This document shows, piece by piece, positions 1 to 6,078 of a DNA stretch of 9,254 nucleotides. The first letter of the stretch is position 1. The number at the start of each line of letters is the position of its first letter. The stretch comes from an uncultured Holophagaceae bacterium (GTDB lineage Bacteria; Acidobacteriota; Holophagae; Holophagales; Holophagaceae). Made by a program: the position numbers and the translations under genes. The notes under the pieces were generated by a model. The model was not told the DNA's origin, made no database searches, and worked only from the letters and a program-made list of their open reading frames with translations. The stretch lies in NCBI GenBank assembly GCA_903876615.1, contig CAIRAS010000329.1:1-9254 (forward strand). Direction: 5' to 3'.

Positions 1-187
1 GACCGTCGGCGAGGTTGCCAGCCGCGGCAGTGCCGATGGAGCTGAAGATCCCAGCGCCGATGATGGCGCCGATGCCGAACATGGTGAGCTCGAAGGTGCC
101 GAGGGTCTTGCTCAGCTGGTGCTCGGGTTCCTCCGCGCTGGCCCGGAGCTGCTCGAGGGTCTTGGTACGGAACAGTCGGTTCAGCAT
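1..187 (-). CDS. APC-family amino acid permease, N-terminal fragment (gene continues past the left edge)
   Basis: The first 62 residues of an inner-membrane amino acid transporter are visible. The reading begins MLNRLFRTKTLEQL, a basic cytoplasmic leader followed by a polar stretch. It then enters the first transmembrane segment with the signature FGIGAIIGAGIFSSIG (about residues 40-55). This glycine-rich broken-helix motif is the substrate-backbone binding element of TM1 in the amino acid-polyamine-organocation superfamily. The leader resembles the cationic amino acid transporter (CAT/YfnA-like) branch. The ATG at 185-187 is preceded by an AAGG ribosome site (193-196) five bases upstream. 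The gene is divergent from the DUF58 gene across 57 bp, so both probably have promoters in 188-244. Substrate specificity cannot be read from this fragment. Confidence 0.85.
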   Translation of the reverse strand, partial: MLNRLFRTKTLEQLRASAEEPEHQLSKTLGTFELTMFGIGAIIGAGIFSSIGTAAAGNLADG

Positions 188-244
188 GGGGGCCTTGGGA
201 GAAGACCCATGCTATCAGGGGCCTTCCGAGCTTAGTCTGGAGCC

Positions 245-1201
245 ATGCAGCTCTGGAACGATCGCCGCCTGCGCCTGTCGCTCACGCGGTTGGGAACCCA
301 GTACCTCCTGGCCCTGCTGGCGGTCGGGGCCTTCTCCGTGAACACCGGCAACAACCTGCTCTACCTGGTGTTCGCCCTGATGCTGGGGTTGTTCCTCGTC
401 TCGGGAATCCTCAGCCGCCGGGCCCTCCAGGGACTCCAGGTGGCGGGACTGGAGGCGGGCAGCCTCTTCGCCCGGATGCGGGGCGGTCTCCGGCTGCAGC
501 TGCGGGACGGGGGGCAGGGGCGCATCCGGGGCCTCGAGCTGCATCTCGCCCTGGACGACGCCACCGTACAGCCCGGCTTCCTGGAGCGGGACAGCCGGAC
601 GGGGGAGACCCTCGTCGTGCTGCACGCCCGGGCGGGCCACCGGGGCTGGACCCGCGTCCGCACCCTGGAGCTGCGCACCTGCTTTCCCTTCGGCCTGATG
701 GAGAAGGCCCGGATCCTGGAGCTGGATCAGTCCCTGCTGATCCTGCCCCACCCCCGCACACCGTCCGCCGCGCCCTCGAGCTGGCGCGGCGAGGGCCGCC
801 GCAGCCAGGCGCAGGAGGGGACCAGCAGCCCCGAAGGCACCCGGCCCCTGCGGCAGGGCGACGCGCCCGGCCGGGTCCACTGGAAGCGCACCGCCCAGCG
901 CGGGCAGCCCTGGGTGCGGACCTTCGAGGAGGACCGGCCCATGGGCATGCACCTGCGGCTCGACCTGCGGGCCTGGGGTCCCGGTCGGCCCTTCGAGCGC
1001 GAGCTGGAGCGCCTCTCGGGTGCGGTCCTGCAGGCGCGGCTGCAGAAGCGGGCCATCAGCCTGGAGCTGCATGACCCCGAGGGTGTCCGGGAGGTCCGCG
1101 GCCACACCCCCTGCTGGCGCGCCCTGGCCCTGGCCCAGGCGGCCGGAACCGGCGAAGGTGCGCTCGGAATCAGCCGCGCGGCGGAAGCTCCGATAAGCTG
1201 A
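245..1201 (+). CDS. DUF58 domain-containing membrane protein
   Basis: This is a 318-residue protein of the DUF58 family. Two hydrophobic segments lie near the N-terminus (about residues 18-31 and 37-55), separated by the typical NTGNNLLYLV turn. A cytoplasmic beta-rich region and then the DUF58 hallmark PLRQGDAPGRVHWKRTA (201-217) follow. That hallmark is the counterpart of the usual 'YxxGDxxRxIdWkasAR' motif. Family members often sit beside a MoxR-type AAA+ ATPase and a transglutaminase-like protein and are thought to act in chaperone-like or envelope-associated complexes; the biochemical role is unsettled. Here neither partner is adjacent: upstream is a divergent permease and downstream cdd. 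The ribosome site GGAG (239-242) lies only two bases before the ATG, unusually close. However, the membrane segment begins soon after this start and I see no better one. A TGCTATCAG extended -10-like element (210-218) is a weak promoter candidate. Confidence 0.85.
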   Translation: MQLWNDRRLRLSLTRLGTQYLLALLAVGAFSVNTGNNLLYLVFALMLGLFLVSGILSRRALQGLQVAGLEAGSLFARMRGGLRLQLRDGGQGRIRGLELHLALDDATVQPGFLERDSRTGETLVVLHARAGHRGWTRVRTLELRTCFPFGLMEKARILELDQSLLILPHPRTPSAAPSSWRGEGRRSQAQEGTSSPEGTRPLRQGDAPGRVHWKRTAQRGQPWVRTFEEDRPMGMHLRLDLRAWGPGRPFERELERLSGAVLQARLQKRAISLELHDPEGVREVRGHTPCWRALALAQAAGTGEGALGISRAAEAPIS

Positions 1202-1219
1202 TAGCCCCTGGAGGCTCTG

Positions 1220-1636
1220 GTGTTTGATGATCCGCTCTCCCCGTCCTGGACTCCGCTGCTGGAAGCGGCCTGGCAAGCCCGGGAGCACGCCCATGCCCCC
1301 TACTCCCACTTCCGGGTGGGCGCGGCCCTGCTCACGGCCACCGGCGAGGTGGTGGCCGGGTGCAATGTGGAGAATGCCGCCTACCCCGTCACCCTCTGCG
1401 CCGAGCGCGGAGCCTTGAGCGCCGCCGTGGCTGCCGGCCTCCGGCCGGGGGGCCTGGTGGCCGCGGTGGTGGTCACGGACGTGGCCGAGCTGACCCCACC
1501 CTGCGGTGCCTGTCGCCAGGCCCTGGTTGAATTTGCAGCCACCCTGCCGGTGTTGCTCGCCAACCGCCATACACGATGTCTGCATCACTTGGAAAATCTG
1601 TTGCCCCACAGCTTTACGGGCAGCCATTTCCAGTAG
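1220..1636 (+). CDS. cdd: Cytidine deaminase
   Basis: This enzyme hydrolytically deaminates cytidine and deoxycytidine to uridine and deoxyuridine in cytoplasmic pyrimidine salvage. At 138 residues it is the size of the short, homotetrameric class. The substrate-binding segment CNVENAAYP (48-56) leads into the zinc motif CAE, with Cys60 as metal ligand and Glu62 as the proton shuttle. The second motif PCGACRQ supplies Cys95 and Cys98 as the other ligands. The three-cysteine ligand set is that of the tetrameric type, not the His-containing dimeric type of E. coli. The start is GTG at 1220, five bases after a strong GGAGG (1210-1214). It begins 18 bp after the DUF58 stop, so the two are probably cotranscribed. 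The C-terminus (LLPHSF and a few more residues) matches the usual family end, so the gene looks intact. Confidence 0.95.
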   Translation: MFDDPLSPSWTPLLEAAWQAREHAHAPYSHFRVGAALLTATGEVVAGCNVENAAYPVTLCAERGALSAAVAAGLRPGGLVAAVVVTDVAELTPPCGACRQALVEFAATLPVLLANRHTRCLHHLENLLPHSFTGSHFQ

Positions 1637-1702
1637 TTCTATCCATTCCGGGCCGCCCCGCCTACACTTTTCGAACCCCGCCAGAATTCCTGAGGCGTTT
1701 GA

Positions 1703-4393
1703 ATGGCCATCGACCGGATCAAAGTCAAGAAAGAAGCCGACCGGCACCTAACCGCCGGCCGCGTTGAGCGGGCCATCGAGGAGTTCCAGAAACTCATCGA
1801 GGACAACCCCAAGGACTTCAACACTCTGAACCAGATCGGCGACCTCAGCGTTCAGATCGGCCGGATCAAGGAAGGCGTGGAGATCCACAAGCGCCTGGGC
1901 GCTGCCTACGAGCGGGACGGCTTCCATGCCCGGGCCGCGGCCATCTTCCAGAAGGTGGTGCGCAACGCACCCGAGGACATCGATGCGGCACAGCGTCTGG
2001 CGGACCTCTACCGCCAGATGAACCGGCCTGCGGACGCGGTGCGGATCCACCTGTCGGTGGCGGAGTCCTTCCAGAAGAAGGGGCTCATCAAGCGCGCCCT
2101 GGAGGAGTTCAACAAGGTCGTCGATCTCGACCCCAAGAACCTGAAGATGAAGGTCCGGCTGGCCGACCTCTACAACAAGGAGGGCCTGAAGGACAAGGCT
2201 GCGGGCATTTACTTGGAAGTGGCCGAGTCCCTGGCCATGGAGCAGATGCACGTGGAGGCCAGCCAGATCCTCGAGCGCGCCAAGGCGATGATCTCCACCC
2301 CCCAGGTCTACCTGACCCAGAGCCGCCTGGGCGTGATCCAGGGGGACTACAGCACCGCCGCCGAGCACCTGCGCGAGGGGCTCGGGATCAATCCCCGCAA
2401 CCCCGAATTGCTGGAGGCCCTGGCCGAAATCGAGCTGCGAAGCGGCCACCCGGATCGGGCCCTGGAGGCCCTGGCAGAGGTTGCCCAGCTGCCAGAGAAA
2501 TCCCTGCCCCTCTGCGAGCGGGCGCTGCGCAACCTGGTGAACGCGGACCGCTCCGACGAGGGCCTGAGGCTGTTCGCCCCCATCGCCCGGGAGCTCGCCC
2601 GCCGCGGCTCGGGCGACCCCGTGAGCCGCTGCCTGCACGCCGCGCTCCAGGACCACCTCGGCAGCGAGGCCTGGCTGCTCCTGGCCGAGATCGCCCACCA
2701 GAGCGGCAACCGGTCGGAGCAGGTCCAGGCCCTCCAGAGCGCCTACGCGCTGGCCCTCCAGAACAACGACCAGGCTCTGGCCGCCAGCGTCGCCACGCAG
2801 CTGCAAGCCCTCGGCGTGGTGCCCGACGCCGTGCGGCAGCCTGCCGCCCAGGAGGGCATCGGAGCCCAGGCCCTGGGCTTCGACGGGCGGCCCAGCCGCG
2901 AGATCACCCGCCACGGGCGCGAGACCGAGGTGGATCCGATCCAGCGTCTGCGCATCGAGCAGTTCTCGCGCGAAGCGGAGGCCATGCTCCGTAGCGGGAG
3001 TCCCGAGCGGGCCATCGAGACCTACAAGAAAGCGCTGGAGCTGGATCCCGAGGACCTCACCCTCATCGAGGCCATTGCCACAGTTCATCGCAGCACAGGG
3101 CGCCTGACCCAGGTGCAGATGCAGTACGTGCAGAGTGCCCAGGCCCTTGCCGCCGTCGGCAAGAAGGGAGAAGCTGCCCACCTCCTGGACATGGCGGAGC
3201 AGCTCTTCCCCGGCTCCACCCGCATCCACCGCCGGTCCATGGGCCTGCCCGAAGCGGTCCCTCTGTACGCCGCCCCACCGCCCCCGGTACAGCCACTCCC
3301 CGACGAGGCGGAGATCCCGATCAAGCTGGACCTGGCTACGGAGGCTCCCTTCGCCCCCCCGGAGACCATTGCCCTGGGAGCGAGCCTCGCGGAGCTTCCC
3401 GACCTGGGGGCGCTGCCGCCCGATCCCTTCTCCGCCCTGGAGCTCCCGGAAGCGGTGCCCCTGCCTGAGCCCATGGCGGCTGAGGTTCCGGACCTGGATT
3501 GGATGGGAGCGTCCCCCAGTGAGGACACGGCCCCCGGCTTCGCCTACGACCTGACCGCTTCCCCCACGGCGCCCCTGCCGCCCATGCCCACCCGCCAGCT
3601 GGAGCCCGAGGTTGTCGCGGCCCTCTCAGCGCTGCCGGAGCCGGCTACCGAAGCGCCCGTCCCACCGGTTGCCATCCCCGAGGAGCTGGAGAGCCTCCTG
3701 GGCGACATCGACTTCCAGCTGGACTACGGCAGCCCCGAAGAAGCCAAGATCGAACTCGAAGCCGCCCTCCGCCAGTTCCCGGGGCACCCGGAACTGGAGG
3801 TCCGCTTCCAGCGTGCCGAGCTGGCGCTGCAGAAGCTGGGACACGTCGCCAAGGCTGGCGCCCTTGAGGACGGCGACTTCGCCAACTCCTTCTTCGATCT
3901 CACCGACGTCCTGGGCACCGCGCTCATGGACACCGGCGAAGGCGAGGAGATGCACGACACCACCAGCATGGTGGAGAAGGTCCAGACCGTGGACGAGCTG
4001 TTCAGCGCCTTCCGAGAGGGCGTCGAGAAGCAGGTCCAGGGCGACGACTACGACACCCACTACAACCTGGGTATCGCCTACAAGGAGATGCAGCTCATCG
4101 AGCCGTCCATCGAGGAGTTCAAGATCGCCATGGGCGACCCCGAGCGCACCCTGGAGTGCTGCTCCATGCTCAGCATCTGTGAGCAGGCCCGGGGCGACCT
4201 GGACACCGCCGTGGAGTGGCTCCGCAAGGGCATCCTGGCCCCGGGCTTCCCGCCAGAGGACAGCATCGGCCTGCGCTACGATCTGGCCGAGATCCACCTC
4301 CAGCAGGGCCACCCGGGCCTGGCCGCCCAGGAGTTCCAGGCCGTCCACAACCTGGATCCCGACTACCGCGACGTCGCCGCGCGCCTGGCGTAG
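1703..4393 (+). CDS. Large tetratricopeptide-repeat scaffold protein
   Basis: This 896-residue soluble protein has no signal peptide or membrane segment. Residues about 5-200 are regular TPR hairpins, such as AIEEFQKLIEDNPKDFNTL and ALEEFNKVVDLDPKNLKMK. More divergent repeats run from about 200 to 375. Another TPR block (about 413-510, including AIETYKKALELDPEDLTLI) precedes a Pro/Ala/Glu-rich linker (about 515-660) that contains LPEAVPL twice (516-522 and 581-587). The C-terminal module (about 655-896) carries GVEKQVQGDDYDTHYNLG, LECCSML and a terminal YRDVAARLA. I recall this combination from large TPR proteins of acidobacteria, desulfobacteria and myxobacteria. The likely role is protein-protein assembly in the cytoplasm; the partner is unknown. 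The ATG at 1703 has GAGG at 1692-1695, seven bases upstream. The 66-bp gap after cdd holds no clear terminator, so read-through from cdd is possible. A TACACT hexamer at 1663-1668 is an unsupported -10 candidate. Confidence 0.9.
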   Translation: MAIDRIKVKKEADRHLTAGRVERAIEEFQKLIEDNPKDFNTLNQIGDLSVQIGRIKEGVEIHKRLGAAYERDGFHARAAAIFQKVVRNAPEDIDAAQRLADLYRQMNRPADAVRIHLSVAESFQKKGLIKRALEEFNKVVDLDPKNLKMKVRLADLYNKEGLKDKAAGIYLEVAESLAMEQMHVEASQILERAKAMISTPQVYLTQSRLGVIQGDYSTAAEHLREGLGINPRNPELLEALAEIELRSGHPDRALEALAEVAQLPEKSLPLCERALRNLVNADRSDEGLRLFAPIARELARRGSGDPVSRCLHAALQDHLGSEAWLLLAEIAHQSGNRSEQVQALQSAYALALQNNDQALAASVATQLQALGVVPDAVRQPAAQEGIGAQALGFDGRPSREITRHGRETEVDPIQRLRIEQFSREAEAMLRSGSPERAIETYKKALELDPEDLTLIEAIATVHRSTGRLTQVQMQYVQSAQALAAVGKKGEAAHLLDMAEQLFPGSTRIHRRSMGLPEAVPLYAAPPPPVQPLPDEAEIPIKLDLATEAPFAPPETIALGASLAELPDLGALPPDPFSALELPEAVPLPEPMAAEVPDLDWMGASPSEDTAPGFAYDLTASPTAPLPPMPTRQLEPEVVAALSALPEPATEAPVPPVAIPEELESLLGDIDFQLDYGSPEEAKIELEAALRQFPGHPELEVRFQRAELALQKLGHVAKAGALEDGDFANSFFDLTDVLGTALMDTGEGEEMHDTTSMVEKVQTVDELFSAFREGVEKQVQGDDYDTHYNLGIAYKEMQLIEPSIEEFKIAMGDPERTLECCSMLSICEQARGDLDTAVEWLRKGILAPGFPPEDSIGLRYDLAEIHLQQGHPGLAAQEFQAVHNLDPDYRDVAARLA

Positions 4394-4433
4394 AGCCGCC
4401 CCGACTCTGGTCAACTTGCCATTTTGAAAAGAC

Positions 4434-4553
4434 AAAAAATCTTTGCCACCAAGGCACCAAGAAAAGCTGCAACACCCTGTCTTCACGGTTAGCCGCTTTG
4501 GCAGTTGTCCTTCTTGGTGTCTTGGTGCCTTGGTGGCGATCCTTTGATTTTTT
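4434..4553. terminator. Near-symmetrical inverted repeat, likely bidirectional terminator
   Basis: Between two convergent stop codons (TPR gene at 4393, fmt at 4567) there is a perfect 18-bp inverted repeat. The left arm GCCACCAAGGCACCAAGA (4445-4462) pairs with 4520-4537. A second outer pair flanks it: AAAAAATC at 4434-4441 and GATTTTTT at 4546-4553. Read on either strand, the stem is therefore followed within a few bases by a run of six T, as in an intrinsic terminator. The 57-base loop can form a small inner stem (AAAGC 4463-4467 with GCTTT 4495-4499). The long loop and the 4-8-base gap between stem and T-run are unusual for a simple terminator, so efficiency is uncertain. The symmetry and the convergent position support a shared terminator. 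The sequence may also be a dispersed repeat element. Confidence 0.6.
4513..4536 (+). repeat. Three tandem 8-bp units of CTTGGTG plus one variable base
   Basis: CTTGGTG occurs at 4513-4519, 4521-4527 and 4529-4535, each followed by one variable base (T, C, G), giving an exact 8-bp period. The inverted copy CACCAAG occurs twice at 4447-4453 and 4455-4461 with the same spacing. I recall similar 'CTTGGTGxCTTGGTGG' or 'CTTCGTGxCTTCGTGG' intergenic repeats from many unrelated bacterial genomes, so this is probably one copy of a dispersed family. That link is from memory and cannot be tested in this window, which has only this one locus. Confidence 0.7.
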
Positions 4554-4566
4554 CGGCGAGCCCGTA

Positions 4567-5487
4567 TCAGGCCAGACTACGGCTGCCGGTGGCGCCCCAG
4601 GGCTGCAGGGCCTGCAGGGCGGGCTGCACGGGCTTGCCGGGGCGCTGGAGCTGGGTGAGTTCCAGGGCGCCTTCCGGGGTGGTCAGCCAGGCCCCCTCCT
4701 TGCCCCACAGCAGCTGGCCGGGGTCGCGATAGCAGGTGCGCAGGGCGCCCACGCCGCATACCTTGAGGACCTGCTCCTCCACCTGGAGGTCCGAGCCAGG
4801 CCAGGGCCAGAGGGCCCGCACCTGCCGGTGCAGGTCCGCGGCGGGCTGGCGCCAGTCCAGGTGCCCCATGTCCTTCCGGAGCTTGGGGGCGAAGGTGGCC
4901 CGCTCGTGGCACTGCTCGACGGGCAGGGCGCAGCCGCTCAGGAGCAGGGGCAGCTGGTCCATGAGCAGGTCGGCGGCATCCCGAGAGAGCTCCGCGAGCA
5001 GGCTCTCGGCGGTGGCCTGCAGGCTGATGTCCCGGTGGCACTGGGCCAGCACCGGTCCCTCGTCCAAGCCTGGGGAGAGCCTCATGAGGCTGACGCCGGT
5101 CTCCTCGTCCCCGGCCAAGAGGGCGTGGTTCACGGGCGCGGCACCGCGCCAGCGGGGCAGCAGGGAGAAGTGCAGGTTCCAGACCCCGCCCGAGCAGCCG
5201 TCCAGCATCCAGCGCGGCAGGAGGTGGCCGTAGGCGACCACCACGGCCAGGTCGATGGCCAGGCTCTCCCAGAGCTCGCGGGTCTCGGGTGCCTTCCAGC
5301 TCAGGGGCTGGTGGACGGCCAAGCCCAGCTCCAGGGCCGCCACCTTGACCGGCGGAGCCTCCAGGTGGCGGCCCCGGCCCGCGGGCCGGTCCGGATTGCA
5401 GAACACCGCCTCGATGCCCTCCTCAGCGAGTGACCGGAGGGCCGGAACGGCCGCCCGGGGAGTGCCGAGGAACGCGATGCGCGTCAT
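4567..5487 (-). CDS. fmt: Methionyl-tRNA formyltransferase
   Basis: This enzyme transfers a formyl group from 10-formyl-tetrahydrofolate to Met-tRNA(fMet), making the initiator used in bacterial translation. It has 306 residues, close to the E. coli enzyme (about 315). The N-terminal Rossmann domain begins MTRIAFLGTPRAAVPAL. The catalytic core includes AYGHLLP (85-91) and NLHFSLLPRWRGAAPV (104-119), with Asn104 and His106, and then SPGLDEGP with Asp142. The N-H-D triad keeps the spacing of E. coli Asn108, His110 and Asp146. A C-terminal tRNA-binding domain follows from about residue 205 (TFAPKLRKDMGHLDW). The ATG at 5485-5487 lies ten bases below the def stop. Its AGGAG ribosome site (5495-5499) overlaps that stop codon (TAG, 5498-5500), which suggests translational coupling in a def-fmt operon. 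The stop is TGA at 4567-4569. Confidence 0.97.
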   Translation of the reverse strand: MTRIAFLGTPRAAVPALRSLAEEGIEAVFCNPDRPAGRGRHLEAPPVKVAALELGLAVHQPLSWKAPETRELWESLAIDLAVVVAYGHLLPRWMLDGCSGGVWNLHFSLLPRWRGAAPVNHALLAGDEETGVSLMRLSPGLDEGPVLAQCHRDISLQATAESLLAELSRDAADLLMDQLPLLLSGCALPVEQCHERATFAPKLRKDMGHLDWRQPAADLHRQVRALWPWPGSDLQVEEQVLKVCGVGALRTCYRDPGQLLWGKEGAWLTTPEGALELTQLQRPGKPVQPALQALQPWGATGSRSLA

Positions 5488-5497
5488 GGCGAGGCTC

Positions 5498-6001
5498 CTA
5501 TCCCTTGGTCTGCTTCTGATATTTCCGCTGCAGGAACTGGCGTTTCACCGGTCCGAAATACTCGACGAAGAGCCGGCCCCGCAGGTGGTCGATCTCGTGG
5601 CAGAAGGCCCGGGCCATCAGGTCCTCGCCGGTCAGCTCCTGCCAGCCGCCGTCCCGGGTCCGGTTCCGGATGGTCACTTTCTGGGGGCGCTCCAGGTCCT
5701 CCCGGATGCCGGGGATGGAGAGGCAGCCCTCGGACCCGCTCTGCACCCCCTCTTCCAGGATGATCTCAGGATTGATCAGGATGATCCGCTGGTCCGGGTC
5801 TTCGCCGCAGGAGCAGTCGATGACGGCCAGGTTGAGGTTCACGCCGACCTGGGGCGCGGCCAGGCCCACCCCCTCCTCGAACAGCGAGGTCTCGAACATG
5901 TCGGCCACCAGCTGCTCCAGCTCGGGGGTCCAGTCCCCGATGTCCTTGCTGTTCAGTTTGAGCCGGGGATCCCCCCAGGTGAGCACGGGCAAGACAGCCA
6001 T
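5498..6001 (-). CDS. def: Peptide deformylase
   Basis: This metalloenzyme removes the N-formyl group from nascent polypeptides at the ribosome exit. At 167 residues it has the usual bacterial length. All three family motifs are intact: GVGLAAPQVG (44-53), EGCLSIPG (91-98) with metal ligand Cys93, and HEIDHLRG (135-142) with metal ligands His135 and His139 and catalytic Glu136. The EGCLS form and the compact length resemble the type 1 enzymes of Gram-negative bacteria. The ATG at 5999-6001 is preceded by GGAGAGG (6006-6012), four bases upstream. It is the first gene of def-fmt, which together control formyl-methionine addition and removal. It is divergent from the ppiD-like gene across 77 bp. 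Confidence 0.97.
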   Translation of the reverse strand: MAVLPVLTWGDPRLKLNSKDIGDWTPELEQLVADMFETSLFEEGVGLAAPQVGVNLNLAVIDCSCGEDPDQRIILINPEIILEEGVQSGSEGCLSIPGIREDLERPQKVTIRNRTRDGGWQELTGEDLMARAFCHEIDHLRGRLFVEYFGPVKRQFLQRKYQKQTKG

Positions 6002-6020
6002 TCAACCTCTCCAGCATTCC

Positions 6021-6049
6021 AGTGTAAACCAGGGAGCCTCTCGCGGTAA
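6021..6049 (-). promoter_or_regulatory. Candidate sigma-70-type promoter for def-fmt
   Basis: On the minus strand TTACCG (6044-6049) and TACACT (6021-6026) are separated by exactly 17 bases, matching the -35/-10 spacing of housekeeping promoters. Agreement is 3 of 6 for the -35 and 4 of 6 for the -10. Transcription would start near 6014, leaving a leader of about a dozen bases that just includes the def ribosome site. The match is weak and could be chance; it is reported because def-fmt needs a promoter in this 77-bp divergent gap. Confidence 0.3.
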
Positions 6050-6078
6050 TCTGTGAGGTCCGCCTTCCGGAGCCCCGC

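Noticed and set aside
1637..1702. Promoter or terminator between cdd and the TPR gene
   Set aside because: TACACT at 1663-1668 has no -35 at suitable spacing and there is no hairpin with a T-run, so neither call is supported.
215..1747. A 510-codon minus-strand open frame spanning DUF58 and cdd
   Set aside because: It crosses two recognisable genes on the other strand, has a biased Gly/Pro/Gln/Ala composition and no family resemblance.
1748..3229. A 493-codon minus-strand open frame opposite the TPR gene
   Set aside because: Repetitive Leu/Gly/Val/Asp composition mirrors the TPR codons read in reverse; no domain or ribosome site supports it.
4216..5433. A 405-codon plus-strand open frame overlapping the TPR 3' end, the inverted repeat and fmt
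   Set aside because: It runs through the terminator-like repeat and antisense to the unmistakable fmt gene; translation is compositional shadow.
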